A stretch of DNA of 64,000 bases, taken from 20CM-2-55-15 sp963738025. Lineage in GTDB: Bacteria; Acidobacteriota; Terriglobia; 20CM-2-55-15. Below, one piece after another: positions 52,850-62,140 of the stretch. The notes below the pieces were generated by a model that was not told where the DNA came from, did not search any database, and saw only the letters and a program-made list of their open reading frames with translations. The position numbers and the translations under genes are program-made. The stretch lies in assembly GCA_963738025.1 (NCBI GenBank), contig CAVTWA010000003.1, forward strand, positions 124,001 through 188,000, in the 5' to 3' direction. Each line of letters begins with the position of its first letter. Position 1 is the first letter of the stretch.

Positions 52850-53622
52850 GAGTACCTTCCGATTAGCGAGTTCCAGCGGATTCGCAGAAGATCGAAAAAC
52901 ATGGCAAAGCTATCGCGAAAAAAGCGGATTTTACTGCCTTCGGCGTGACTCCAGCGGACCGGCGTTTCGCAGATCTTCAGTCCCTGCCGGCTGGCCAGAA
53001 ATAACAGCTCCGGATCGAAACCGAAACCGGAAGTTCTCTGCATCTCAAAAATGCGCCGCGATTTCTGGCGATCGAACAGTTTGAAGCCACACTGAGTATC
53101 GTGAATGTGCAAGCCGAGCAACAGACGAACCATAGAATTGAAAACGATTCCTCCGAGCTCGCGATACCGTGCTTGATGTTTTTCGATGTAGCTTCGATCG
53201 ATAGCCCGGGACCCGATTACCACATCCATGCCGTCATTCACCGCAGCATCGAGAAGCTTGCGGGCCTCCTCGATGGGCGCCGATAGATCGGCATCGGTAA
53301 ACAATACGTATTTTCCAGTTGCCGCCAGCACACCCTGCCGGACGGCGTGTCCTTTGCCGTGATTCACACTGTTGCGAAGGACCTGTACATCTTTCACATA
53401 AGCCTTTTTTATGACGTCCGGAGTGTTGTCCGCAGAACCATCGTCAACAACGATCAGTTCGAAAGGAATTTTGGCGCGGCGCATGAACTCATCAATTTTT
53501 TCAATCGAATTGCCGATCCGCGCCGCCTCGTTGAAAGCGGGTACAACAATGGAAAGCATCGGAGGACTGCCGTCTGTAACCGCCAAAGCGTCCCTCCCTG
53601 TCGAGGTTTCCGATGCCGTCAT
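52846..53622 (-). CDS. Family 2 glycosyltransferase, dolichyl/undecaprenyl-phosphate sugar transferase-like
   Basis: The product has 258 residues. GT-A fold: LSIVVPAFNEAARI, LIVVDDGSADNTPDVI, YVLFTDADLSAPIEE (DxD), DTQCGFKLFDRQKSRRIF and a C-terminal FFDLLRIRWN. It resembles eukaryotic ALG5-type dolichyl-phosphate beta-glucosyltransferases and their bacterial relatives; no transmembrane helices, so probably membrane-associated through the C-terminus. The sugar and the lipid acceptor are inferred. First gene of the operon with pdxJ and dedA; divergent from hemE across 35 bp. Confidence 0.88.
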   Translation of the reverse strand: MTASETSTGRDALAVTDGSPPMLSIVVPAFNEAARIGNSIEKIDEFMRRAKIPFELIVVDDGSADNTPDVIKKAYVKDVQVLRNSVNHGKGHAVRQGVLAATGKYVLFTDADLSAPIEEARKLLDAAVNDGMDVVIGSRAIDRSYIEKHQARYRELGGIVFNSMVRLLLGLHIHDTQCGFKLFDRQKSRRIFEMQRTSGFGFDPELLFLASRQGLKICETPVRWSHAEGSKIRFFRDSFAMFFDLLRIRWNSLIGRYS

Positions 53623-53657
53623 AAAGTGCCGTATTGTATCATCGTAAGTTTAGATAT

Positions 53658-54686
53658 ATGAACGACAGGTTACTCCGCGCATGCCGCCGTCAGCCGGTCG
53701 ACCGAACTCCGGTCTGGATGATGCGGCAGGCAGGCCGATATTTGAAGGAATACCGCAGCATCCGCTCGACGGTAGAGTTTCTGGAACTCTGCAAGAACAC
53801 CGACCTCGCCGCGGAAGTTTCACTGCAACCGCTCAGAATCCTGGGCGTCGATGCCGTGATTTTTTTCTCCGACATTCTGATTCCCGTGGAAGCGATGGGA
53901 GTGCACGTCGCCCTCACAGATAAAGGACCCGAGATCGGACAGCCGATCCGCGATCAACGCGCGGTGGACGCGCTCCGCATCCCAGATCCGGCCGCGGAGG
54001 TCCCATTCGTCGGATCCATCATCAAAAAGCTCCGGCAGGAGCTTCAGGATCAAGTGCCGCTGATTGGTTTTGCAGGCGCCCCATGGACGCTTGCCTCATA
54101 CATGATCGAAGGCGGCGGCTCCAGGAACTTTGCCGAGATCAAAGGCCTCGCGTATCGCGAACCGCGAGTGCTGCACGCGCTGCTGGACAAGCTTGCATCT
54201 ACCGTCAGCTCGTATCTGCTGTTTCAAATCGAATCCGGAGCACAGGTCATTCAACTGTTCGATACCTGGGCGGGGGAACTGAATCGCAGCGACTATGAGG
54301 AATTCGCTTTACCGTACACACAGAAAATCTTTGATGCGGTCGGAACTCGCGTCCCGCGCATTCTGTATTTGAACGGTACCGCAGCAATCCTGGAATCGAT
54401 GGCACGTTCGGGCGCCGACGTCATCAGTATCGACTGGCGGATTCCTATCGCAGAAGCCCGCAGGCGCGTTGGCGATCGTGTGGCGCTCCAGGGTAACCTG
54501 GACCCGTGCCTTCTTTTAGGCCCGAAAGAACGGATGCTGGCCAAAACTAAGGAGATCCTTGAACAGGCTGGTCCAGTGGGCCATATCCTCAATCTCGGCC
54601 ACGGAATCCTGCCGCCGACGCCCGTGGAAAATGCGCGCGCTTTTATCGAGTTCGGTCAAAATTACCGGCACGGCCAGCAAGCATAA
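53658..54686 (+). CDS. hemE: Uroporphyrinogen decarboxylase
   Basis: The product has 342 residues. RTPVWMMRQAGRYLKEYR (the conserved RQAGRY), ILIPVEAMG, IGFAGAPWTLASYMIEGGGS, FDTWAG, NGTAAILESMARSGADVIS, LQGNLDPCLL and NLGHGILPPTPVENA. It removes four acetate carboxyls from uroporphyrinogen III. ATG at 53658 begins the recognised MNDRLLRA start; the frame extends eight codons further upstream without support. It overlaps hemH by one base (TAATG). Cytosolic. Confidence 0.97.
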   Translation: MNDRLLRACRRQPVDRTPVWMMRQAGRYLKEYRSIRSTVEFLELCKNTDLAAEVSLQPLRILGVDAVIFFSDILIPVEAMGVHVALTDKGPEIGQPIRDQRAVDALRIPDPAAEVPFVGSIIKKLRQELQDQVPLIGFAGAPWTLASYMIEGGGSRNFAEIKGLAYREPRVLHALLDKLASTVSSYLLFQIESGAQVIQLFDTWAGELNRSDYEEFALPYTQKIFDAVGTRVPRILYLNGTAAILESMARSGADVISIDWRIPIAEARRRVGDRVALQGNLDPCLLLGPKERMLAKTKEILEQAGPVGHILNLGHGILPPTPVENARAFIEFGQNYRHGQQA

Positions 54687-55651
54687 TGAAGCTGGGTGTC
54701 CTGCTGTTTAATCTTGGGGGGCCCGAAAAGCTGGAAGATGTGAAACCGTTCCTTTACCGGCTGTTCTCCGATCCTGAAATCATTCACATCAAATTTCCTC
54801 CGCTGCGCAAAGCCGTTGCCTACGCGATCGCAACCATCCGCCGCAAAACATCCGAGGGCTATTACCGTCAGATTGGTGGCGGGTCACCATTACGACGCTT
54901 AACGCAAGAACAGGCAGACGCTCTGAAGGAGGAGCTTCGTCGACGCGGACGCAACGTGGATACGTGGGTCGGCATGTGCACGTGGAATCCGTTTCTGGAC
55001 GAAGTCTGGAAACAAATCGAGCGGACGGATATCGATACTCTTGTGGTTTTGCCTTTGTTCCCACACTACTCCGTCACAACCACCGGCTCCGGCTTCCGCG
55101 TCTTGAAAGAACTCGCCGCGCACGGCCGGTTTAAACAGCGCGGAGTGCACTGGGTGAACTCCTGGCAGGATCAACCGACTTACGTCACCGCATTCGCAGA
55201 ATCCATTCAGCGCGAACTGAAAAAGTTCAAGAATCCGGACAATGTACACCTTCTTTTCAGTGCTCACAGCATTCCGGAAAGCTACGTCAAAAAAGGCGAC
55301 CCCTATCTCGATCAGACCAGGACGACCGTTGAGCTGATCATGGATCAAATCGGAAGGCGAAACCCCTATCAACTCTCCTTTCAAAGCAAGATTGGGCCTG
55401 TGAAATGGCTGGAACCCTTCACAAATGACGTTATTGTCAGACTGGGGAAAGAAGGCATTGCCGATGTGCTGGTTATCCCGATCAGCTTCGTTTCAGAGCA
55501 CATCGAAACGCTGTACGAATTGGATATTCTTTATAAGAAGGTCGCGCAGGAGGCGGGAATTGCCAACTTCCGGCGGGTTCCGGCTCTAAACAGCGACCCA
55601 GTCTTCATTCGTGCCCTCGCGGAAATCGTTGAAGGCGTGATAGCCGTTTGA
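54686..55651 (+). CDS. hemH: Ferrochelatase
   Basis: The product has 321 residues. GVLLFNLGGPEKLEDVKPFL, YRQIGGGSPLRRLT, LVVLPLFPHYSVTTTGS, LLFSAHSIPESYVKKGDPY (catalytic His), LSFQSKIGPVKWLEPF and PISFVSEHIETLYELD (catalytic Glu region). It inserts Fe2+ into protoporphyrin IX. Starts within the hemE stop codon, so it is coupled to it. An element M remnant separates it from hemG. Confidence 0.97.
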   Translation: MKLGVLLFNLGGPEKLEDVKPFLYRLFSDPEIIHIKFPPLRKAVAYAIATIRRKTSEGYYRQIGGGSPLRRLTQEQADALKEELRRRGRNVDTWVGMCTWNPFLDEVWKQIERTDIDTLVVLPLFPHYSVTTTGSGFRVLKELAAHGRFKQRGVHWVNSWQDQPTYVTAFAESIQRELKKFKNPDNVHLLFSAHSIPESYVKKGDPYLDQTRTTVELIMDQIGRRNPYQLSFQSKIGPVKWLEPFTNDVIVRLGKEGIADVLVIPISFVSEHIETLYELDILYKKVAQEAGIANFRRVPALNSDPVFIRALAEIVEGVIAV

Positions 55652-55716
55652 AATTGCAGATTAGCTTGCTGTAAAGGTTCTGAGTGTTATTCGATGTCGC
55701 GTAGATCGCGTGGAGT

Positions 55717-55809
55717 AGTCCCCGCCTGAGTTAGTCGGGGACTGCAGACACGCTAACTGCGGATCCATTCGTGTTTTGGAAACGCGCGGTCATAGACCAC
55801 GCCTACAAT
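55717..55809. repeat. Element M, short remnant between hemH and hemG
   Basis: Contains AGTCCCCGCCTGAGTTAG-TCGGGGACT and the end motif GGTCATAGACCACGCCTACAAT. The TACAAT at 55804-55809 is a -10-like hexamer 12 bases before the hemG ATG, so the repeat may supply the hemG promoter. Confidence 0.7.
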
Positions 55810-55821
55810 TAAGCTGGACTC

Positions 55822-57117
55822 ATGCCCGATGTGATCATTATTGGCGCCGGTATCAGCGGCCTGTCCTGTGCATGGACTCTGAAGAAGCTCGGTATCGAGA
55901 CGGTCATTCTCGAGGAGACTGCGCGGCCCGGCGGTGTTATTCAAACCGAAAAGATAAACGGCTATCAGGTCGAGCGCGGCCCGAACAGCTTTCAGTCTGC
56001 TCCGCCCGCATTGCGTCTTGTCGAAGAAGCGGGCTTATGGGATGACCTGGTGCCTCCAACACCAAATGCCCCGCGATTCATCTATTGGGACAAAAAGCTG
56101 AGAAAGGTCCCGTTCGGCCCGTTGACAGCGACGGGAATGCTTCGAATTCTGAGCGAACCCCTGGTCCGCTCAAAGTCCTCCGACAACGAGTCGGTCCGGG
56201 ATTTCTTCATACGGCGCGTCGGCAAACAGGCGCACGATCGAATCGTTGCGCCGGCATTGACAGGCATCTACGCCGGAAACACCGCTGAACTTAGCATGGC
56301 TGCCGTCTTCCCCACAATTGTCGAAATGGAGCGGGAAAACGGCAGCCTGGCAGCTGCTTTCGTGAAAACTTTGTTCCGGAAAAGGAAAAGCGCACCCGCG
56401 GACACGGGCCGCCACCCGAAACCTAAGGGTGGGACTTTTTCTTTTAAGGATGGCGTTGAAACGCTACCTCACCGTTTAGCCCAGGAACTGGCCATTCAAT
56501 ACAATTGCAGCGATGCTTGCATTGGCGATACGCCGGTCACCGTTGTGACGACTCCAGCCTATCGCGCCGCTCAGCTGCTTCAATCCTCGCATCCGGGACT
56601 CTCTTCAAGGCTGACCAAAATCGAATATGCGCCGATGGTGATCACAGCGCTTTCGTTTCCGGACTTCAGCTTCAAATCACCGTTAAGCGGATTCGGGTTT
56701 CTCGTGGCGCGCAATCAAGGACTGCACATTCTGGGGGCCATCTTCAGCTCTGCTCTGTTTCCTGACCGGGCTCCCAAAGGCCGGGAATTGCTCACATGCT
56801 TCACCGGTGGAATGTTCGAGCCGGAAGCGATCGATTGGTCCGACGAGCGAGTGTGGGAAACCGTATGCCCTGAGATGAAGTCTGCGTTGGAAAGTTCGGA
56901 CATGCCAGAGCCCGTAGCGCTGTTTCGCCAGCGCCGCGCGATTCCGCAATACAAGATCGGCCATGAACGATGGGTGCGCGAAGTCAAAGACGAACTCAAG
57001 AACATCCCCGGATTGTTTCTGGCGGCGAATTATCTCGAAGGAGTTTCCGTTCCCGCATGCATCGAACAGGGCGAACGGACCGCGCACGCAGTCGCGCAAT
57101 ATCTCGGGAGAAAATAA
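55822..57117 (+). CDS. hemG: Protoporphyrinogen oxidase, FAD-dependent HemY type
   Basis: The product has 431 residues. N-terminal dinucleotide fold DVIIIGAGISGLSCAWTLKK, then GGVIQTEKINGYQVERGPNS, RKVPFGPLTATGMLRIL, VAPALTGIYAGNTAELSMAA, FKDGVETLPHRL, and the C-terminal LFLAANYLEGVSVPACIEQG. It oxidises (copro)protoporphyrinogen. As the hemE-hemH-hemG order is present without hemQ, I read it as the classical protoporphyrin route, but HemY can also act on coproporphyrinogen. It overlaps lpxD by one base (TAATG). Gene is named hemG or hemY depending on convention. Confidence 0.93.
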   Translation: MPDVIIIGAGISGLSCAWTLKKLGIETVILEETARPGGVIQTEKINGYQVERGPNSFQSAPPALRLVEEAGLWDDLVPPTPNAPRFIYWDKKLRKVPFGPLTATGMLRILSEPLVRSKSSDNESVRDFFIRRVGKQAHDRIVAPALTGIYAGNTAELSMAAVFPTIVEMERENGSLAAAFVKTLFRKRKSAPADTGRHPKPKGGTFSFKDGVETLPHRLAQELAIQYNCSDACIGDTPVTVVTTPAYRAAQLLQSSHPGLSSRLTKIEYAPMVITALSFPDFSFKSPLSGFGFLVARNQGLHILGAIFSSALFPDRAPKGRELLTCFTGGMFEPEAIDWSDERVWETVCPEMKSALESSDMPEPVALFRQRRAIPQYKIGHERWVREVKDELKNIPGLFLAANYLEGVSVPACIEQGERTAHAVAQYLGRK

Positions 57118-58094
57118 TGAAACGAACGGTGCAGGAAATTGCCGACTACGTCGGCGGCGAGGTTCGTGGCGACGGTCTCACCACGATCGATTCCATTGCA
57201 AGTTTGAAAAACGCCAGATCGTCGGATCTAAGCTACGCAGAGGAAAAGTTCTACCACGAAATCGCAGACAGCGGGGCGGGGTGCGTGATCGTGCAATCCG
57301 AAGCGGTTCCGTCGAGAACACTCATCATGGCCAAGAATCCAAAGTTGGCCTTCGCCCGCGCCGCGGCCTGGCTGCTTACCGAAACGCCGGACGACGCGGG
57401 CATTCACCCCAGCGCGACCGTAGCGCCGGACGCCATTATTGGTGAAGGCGTCAAAATCGGACCGGCAGCGGTAATCGAATCCGGTGTCGTCGTCGGCAGC
57501 CACACCGTGATCGAAGCGGGATGCTATGTCGGAAAACGAAGCAAGGTCGGAAACAACTGCACGATCTATCCCCGCGCGGTCATTTATAAAGACGTGGAGA
57601 TCGGCAATTGCGTCATCGTCCATGCGGGTGCTGTTATCGGCGCGGACGGCTTTGGTTTCGTCAGGGATGGCGAGGGACACGTGAAATTTCCGCAGGTGGG
57701 AAAGGTCATCATCGAAGATGATGTCGAGATCGGAGCCAATACGTGTATCGACCGCGGCTCTCTTGAAACGACAATTATCCGGCGTGGCGTGAAGCTCGAT
57801 AACCTCGTCCAGGTGGCGCATAACGTCGAAATCGGCGAGCATACGATCATTGCTGCGCAAACGGGGATTTCGGGAAGCTCGACCATCGGCGCACATTGCC
57901 TGATCGGCGGACAGGTCGGGATCGGAGAGCACGCGCAGCTGGGTAATGGCACGATCATCGGAGGCCAGGGCGGGGTGCTCAGCGGAAAACGTGTACGCGG
58001 CCGTGAAGTCCTTTTTGGAACACCCGCCCGCCCACTCAAACAATTTCTGCTCGAACAGGCATATTTAACGAAAGAGACGAAGAAGAGCCGGTAG
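57117..58094 (+). CDS. lpxD: UDP-3-O-acylglucosamine N-acyltransferase
   Basis: The product has 325 residues. N-terminal uridine-binding domain (TVQEIADYVGGEVRGDGLTT, SDLSYAEEKFY) and a left-handed beta helix of hexapeptide repeats (IGEGVKIGPAAVIESGVVVG, NCTIYPRAVIYKDVEIG, GADGFGFV, RGVKLDNLVQVAHNVEIG with the catalytic His, AAQTGISGSSTIG). It adds the second acyl chain in lipid A synthesis, so the organism makes LPS-type lipid A. ATG at 57117 overlaps the hemG stop. A longer frame from 56970 lies inside hemG and is not real. Confidence 0.96.
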   Translation: MKRTVQEIADYVGGEVRGDGLTTIDSIASLKNARSSDLSYAEEKFYHEIADSGAGCVIVQSEAVPSRTLIMAKNPKLAFARAAAWLLTETPDDAGIHPSATVAPDAIIGEGVKIGPAAVIESGVVVGSHTVIEAGCYVGKRSKVGNNCTIYPRAVIYKDVEIGNCVIVHAGAVIGADGFGFVRDGEGHVKFPQVGKVIIEDDVEIGANTCIDRGSLETTIIRRGVKLDNLVQVAHNVEIGEHTIIAAQTGISGSSTIGAHCLIGGQVGIGEHAQLGNGTIIGGQGGVLSGKRVRGREVLFGTPARPLKQFLLEQAYLTKETKKSR

Positions 58095-58148
58095 GCGCGG
58101 GCTTTCCAAAACAAGAATCTTGCCGTGGCTTGAGGGCAAGGTGTCCGC

Positions 58149-58385
58149 AGTCCCCGCCTAAGTTAAGTTAGTGAGGGAGGGGGCAATCTGTTCAAAATCC
58201 TGCGAAGCGGCTCCTTATGAATTTCGGCGAAGCGGAAGGAATTAATAAGGAGCGCTTCGCGGAATTCCATAAGGTCGCTTCGCATCCTTGAACAGACCGC
58301 CCCACCTTCGCTGCGCGAAGGCACCCCGCCTAACTTAGGCGGGGACTGGTCCACCAACGTTACACCCAAACCAAGTTTACATCGC
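58149..58385. repeat. Element M, internal copy after lpxD
   Basis: Shares AGTCCCCGCC..., TCTGTTCAAA/TTTGAACAGACCGCCCC, CTCCTTATGAATTTCG-type arms and GGCACCCCGCCTAACTTAGG with the full copy at 51128. A segment near the right end (CCAAACCAAGTTTACATCG) matches in inverted orientation the left end of the copy at 62141. The TGTAGGGG end is not recognisable. Confidence 0.75.
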
Positions 58386-58444
58386 ATGCGCTAATTCAAA
58401 TCTTTACAAGGCGCCACTCTGTGGCTCCCCCGCGCTCCCGTCTT

Positions 58445-59677
58445 TTACTTCAGGTTCTTGCCTATGGCCGCTTCGACATCCTGATAGACCTTCATGCACG
58501 CTTCATCATAGAAAGGCAAAACTTGCATCATGATGACGGCAGCGATCTGGCGCTTCGGGTCGACCCAGAAATGCGTATTGTAAATTCCAGCCCAGGTATA
58601 GCTGCCGGGTGAGCGCAGGTTCGGATTTTCCTTATTAGAAGTCGTGATCTGAAAACCGAAACCGAATTTGTCGCGCCCGGCGCCGATCGGGAAATTCAGA
58701 GATCGGGCAGGATCCGTCGTCTGCTGGGTCTGAACGATGACGTCGCCGATCTGGTTCTTCGTCATCATTTGAATGGATTCCTTCTTCAGCAGAGTTGCTC
58801 CCCCGATTCTTCCCTCGTTCAGGAACATTTGAAGAAACTTGATGTAATCCGCAGCCGTGGAGTTAATACCGCCGTCGCCGGCGACCGGCGACTCCAGCTT
58901 GTCGCTGTTCGGCACCTCGATCAGTTTCCCGTTTTCCCGGCGATGACTGGTGACGACACGATTCATCTTCGCCGGCGGTACCGTGTAAAACGTATCCTGC
59001 AATTCCAGCGGGCGAAAGATGTGTTCAGCGTCAAACTTATCGAGACCGGCTCCAGTAATCTTTTCAATGACTTGACCCAGCACCTTGGTGCTGCCGCTGT
59101 AAGTCCAGCGGGTTCCCGGTTCGTATAACAAAGGCAGTTCTTCAGCAGTTTTGCCGGTCTTTTGCTGCAGGCGATTCGATGTATCGTTCGCGAACGCATA
59201 CGCGAGCCCGGAGGTATTCGTCAGCAGATGCCGGATCAAGACTTCCTGGGTGGCCTTCTTCCCTGTGTACGTCGCATCTGCGGCATTGAAATTTGCGATC
59301 ACCTGACGATCCTTGAACGAGGGTAGATACTTTGACACCGGATCGTCCAGCCGGAGCTTCCCTTGCTCGACCAGCATCATTGCCGCCACGGAAGTGACAG
59401 GCTTCGTCATGGATGCGATGCGAAAGATCGCGTCGTTGGTCATCGCTTTTCCCTTCGCTACATCCATGAGACCAAAAGACTTATAGTAGAGAATGCGATC
59501 TTTGCTGGCGACGGCGACGACAACGCCCGGCACCGCGTGCTGCTGAACGGCGCGCTGAACGATTGCGTCTATTTCACTGGCACCGGTCTGGCTGAGTGCG
59601 GGACCGGTTTGGGCCTGGGAAGCAATACCGCAAAGGGCGACTGCAAGCACCAGTAAGCCGGACTGAAATCTCTTCAT
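58445..59677 (-). CDS. Exported serine hydrolase, beta-lactamase/PBP class C fold
   Basis: The product has 410 residues. Signal peptide (MKRFQSGLLVLAVALCGIAS); S89-M-T-K92 (IASMTKPVTS) gives the nucleophile Ser and Lys; TYSGSTKVLG supplies the Tyr of the YxN-type motif; a late WAGIYNTHFW stands at the usual HxG/KTG place. Such proteins are esterases, D-aminopeptidases or PBP4*-like enzymes rather than true antibiotic hydrolases. ATG with AGGAGCTG upstream. Single-gene unit flanked by element M on its 3' side and by the divergent secreted-protein cluster. Confidence 0.88.
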   Translation of the reverse strand: MKRFQSGLLVLAVALCGIASQAQTGPALSQTGASEIDAIVQRAVQQHAVPGVVVAVASKDRILYYKSFGLMDVAKGKAMTNDAIFRIASMTKPVTSVAAMMLVEQGKLRLDDPVSKYLPSFKDRQVIANFNAADATYTGKKATQEVLIRHLLTNTSGLAYAFANDTSNRLQQKTGKTAEELPLLYEPGTRWTYSGSTKVLGQVIEKITGAGLDKFDAEHIFRPLELQDTFYTVPPAKMNRVVTSHRRENGKLIEVPNSDKLESPVAGDGGINSTAADYIKFLQMFLNEGRIGGATLLKKESIQMMTKNQIGDVIVQTQQTTDPARSLNFPIGAGRDKFGFGFQITTSNKENPNLRSPGSYTWAGIYNTHFWVDPKRQIAAVIMMQVLPFYDEACMKVYQDVEAAIGKNLK

Positions 59678-59823
59678 TCAACAGCTCCTTTGATTTAGAC
59701 TCAGGGACAAATTTGCAGATTTTGCGGAATTGTGGGGACAGGCCACGGATTCTTGTACTTCAGAATCCAGTATCTGTCCGCCCAGTCCGCAAAATGTAAC
59801 ATATCAAAACGGAGTTCGATCAC

Positions 59824-60670
59824 ATGCGAATTGGTTTTCGCGCCGTCATTACCGTCACAAGCGTTGGTGCCGGGCTTTTGTTTTTGCAGTTATTATCCAC
59901 GGCTCAGGCCCCCGCACCAGCCGGCGCAACTCAAACTGCGCCGGCGTATCGCGCGCCACGCGCAGCGGACGGCAAACCGAACCTGAACGGAATCTGGCAA
60001 GCTCTCAACGAAGCAAACTGGGACTTGGAACCTCATGCCGCATACCAGGGCTCGCTCCTCACCGTCGGTGCTCAGTTCTCGGTGCCCCCGGGCATTGGTG
60101 TAGTGGAAGGCGGATCGATCCCGTATAAACCCGACGCACTCGCAAAGAAAAAAGAGAACTTCGCCAACCGGGCGAAACTCGATCCTGAAGTGAAGTGCTA
60201 TATGGGCGGGGTCCCGCGGGCCACCTACATGCCCTATCCGTTCCAGATCATTCAAGGTTCCGGAACGATCATGATGGCTTATGAATTTGCCGGGAGGCGT
60301 CCGCACCATCAATATGGGAAAGCCGACCGAGGCGCCGACCGATAGCTGGATGGGATGGTCCAACGGTCACTGGGAAGGCGAAACGCTCGTCGTCGACGTT
60401 ACAGGTTTGAATGAACAGACATGGTTCGACAGAGCCGGCAATTATCACAGCGACATGCTGCACGTCGTCGAACGCTATACGCCGCGCAGCGCCGATACAT
60501 TGATGTACGAAGCAACCATTGAAGATCCGAAAGTATTCACGAAGCCATGGAAAATAAGCATGCCCTTGTACCGCCGCGTTGAGAAGAATGCGCAAATTAT
60601 GGAGTACAAGTGCCCGGAGTTTGCGGAAGAAGTGATTTACGGACATCTTCGCAAGCAAGCGGGCAAGTAG
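59824..60670 (+). pseudogene. Secreted family protein with one frameshift
   Basis: The first frame (59824-about 60290) gives a signal peptide (MRIGFRAVITVTSVGAGLLF), AADGKPNLNGIWQALNE, EVKCYMGGVPRATYMPYPFQ and IIQGSGTIMMAYEF. The second frame (about 60290-60670) continues VRTINMGKPTEAPTDSWMGW, SNGHWEGETLVVDVTG, LHVVERYTPRS, VFTKPWKISMPLYRR. The two join perfectly if one G of GCCGGGAGG near 60290 is removed, restoring a protein of about 281 residues. Either a sequencing error or a recent loss of function. It heads a run with the two family genes downstream; SD GGAG lies 10 bases before the ATG. Confidence 0.8.
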
Positions 60671-60689
60671 CAGCTAAGGAGACTTCAAC

Positions 60690-61700
60690 ATGAGTCAACG
60701 GCATTTTATTTTGATCTGTGTTTTGACGATGGGCCTCGTCGTGTCTATGTCTATTGGCGCTGCAGCTCAGACGAAACCGTATACGCCGTCTAAGACGGCG
60801 GATGGAAAGCCCGATCTGCAGGGAATCTGGTCCACCTTGACCAGCGTACCGCTGGAAAGGCCGGCGAACCTCGGGGCAAAGGAATTTTATACCCCCGAAG
60901 ATCTGGCCGCTCAGGCGCAACGCGCCGCAGGTGGCGGTCGCGGACGCGGCGGCGGCCGGGGTGCGGCAACGGAAACCGGAGATCTCGCCGTCCATTACGA
61001 TACGAGTCAGTTTGGCCTGGACCGGTCGCATGCAACTGTCGCAACGAGCAATCGCACATCGCTGATCGTCGGACCCGAAGGACGGGTTCCGCCACTTCTC
61101 CCTGAAGCCACAAAGAGACAAGCCGAACGCACCGCATTTCAACGCGAGCATCAGTGGGACGGCCCGGAGTCGCGTCCTCTCGCAGAACGCTGCATCATCT
61201 GGCCGAGTGAAGGACCGCCGATGCTGGCGCCCGGCTATAACAGCAATCTGCAGATCGTGCAGGGCACGGGATATATCGCTATTGTGCAAGAAATGATCCA
61301 CGACGTCCGCGTCATCCCGACGGATGGCCGGCCCCATCTCCCTTCGAATATTCACCTGTATTTTGGAGATTCACGAGGCCATTGGGAAGGCAACACCCTG
61401 GTCGTCGATACCACCAACTTCACGGACAAAACCGCATTTCGCGGCTCGGGTGAAAAGCTGCACGTTGTCGAACGCTTCACCCGGACCGGTGACGAAAGCA
61501 TTAAATACGAGTTTACGGTTGAAGATCCGACCGCGTGGGCGAAACCCTGGTCGGCAGAAGTGACATGGGCAAAAGAGGCCGGCCCGATCTTCGAATACGC
61601 CTGTCAGGAAGGTAACTATGGCATGGCGAATAATCTGAGCGGCGCGCGCGCCACGGATAAAAAGGCTGCAGAAGCGGCTTCTAAAAAGGCGGGGCAATAA
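60690..61700 (+). CDS. Secreted protein of the 'RGHWEGNTLVVDT' family
   Basis: The product has 336 residues. Signal peptide (FILICVLTMGLVVSMSIGAA), YTPSKTADGKPDLQGIWSTL, a Gly/Arg patch (RGRGGGRGAAT), RTSLIVGPEGRVPPLLPEA, LAERCIIWPSEGPPMLAPGY, QIVQGTGYIAIVQEMIHDVR, PTDGRPHLPSNI, DSRGHWEGNTLVVDTTNFTD, KLHVVERFTRT, YEFTVEDPTAWAKPW. Very similar to the product of 62428, including gene order with a DUF6152 gene right after it. Good ribosome site AAGGAG. Function unknown; exported. Confidence 0.87.
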   Translation: MSQRHFILICVLTMGLVVSMSIGAAAQTKPYTPSKTADGKPDLQGIWSTLTSVPLERPANLGAKEFYTPEDLAAQAQRAAGGGRGRGGGRGAATETGDLAVHYDTSQFGLDRSHATVATSNRTSLIVGPEGRVPPLLPEATKRQAERTAFQREHQWDGPESRPLAERCIIWPSEGPPMLAPGYNSNLQIVQGTGYIAIVQEMIHDVRVIPTDGRPHLPSNIHLYFGDSRGHWEGNTLVVDTTNFTDKTAFRGSGEKLHVVERFTRTGDESIKYEFTVEDPTAWAKPWSAEVTWAKEAGPIFEYACQEGNYGMANNLSGARATDKKAAEAASKKAGQ

Positions 61701-61702
61701 CT

Positions 61703-62125
61703 ATGAAAACCAAGCTCGCTGTTATCAGCGCTGCCATCGGGTTACTTTTTGCAGCGATACCGGTCTTGGCGCACCACGCTTTTGCGGCGGAATATGATGC
61801 CAGTAAACCCCTTAAATTGAAGGGCAAAGTCACCAAATGGGAACTGGTGAATCCGCATTCGTGGATTCATCTGGACGTGACAGGAGCGGACGGCAAAGTA
61901 ACAGAGTGGATGGTCGAAGGCGGCAGCCCGAATTCGCTGCTGCGAAACGGCTTTAACAAGAATTCACTGCCTGCGGGAACGGAAATCGTCGTCGAAGGCT
62001 ATCAAGCTAAAGACGGCGCGAACCGGGCCGTCGGCGCGAATCTGACGTATGCGGCTGACGGAAAGCGGTTATTCCTCGGCGGCTCCGCGCCCGGCGCGAA
62101 CGGCGGCGGGGCGGAAAATCCGTAG
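61703..62125 (+). CDS. Exported DUF6152-family protein
   Basis: The product has 140 residues. Signal peptide (LAVISAAIGLLFAAIPVLA) followed directly by HHAFAAEYDASKPLKLKGKV, WELVNPHSWIHLDV, WMVEGGSPNSLLRNGF, LPAGTEIVVEGYQAKDG and GKRLFLGG. The mature N-terminal HH after the cleavage site, and an OB-fold-like strand pattern, typify DUF6152. Starts two bases after the stop of the upstream secreted protein, so the two are coupled. Function is unknown; a metal-binding N-terminus is possible from the exposed His pair. Confidence 0.87.
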   Translation: MKTKLAVISAAIGLLFAAIPVLAHHAFAAEYDASKPLKLKGKVTKWELVNPHSWIHLDVTGADGKVTEWMVEGGSPNSLLRNGFNKNSLPAGTEIVVEGYQAKDGANRAVGANLTYAADGKRLFLGGSAPGANGGGAENP

Positions 62126-62140
62126 GCAGCCGAAATGTGG

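Noticed and set aside
56970..57116. N-terminal extension of LpxD
   Set aside because: It lies within hemG in another frame; the ATG at 57117 matches the family start and overlaps the hemG stop by one base.
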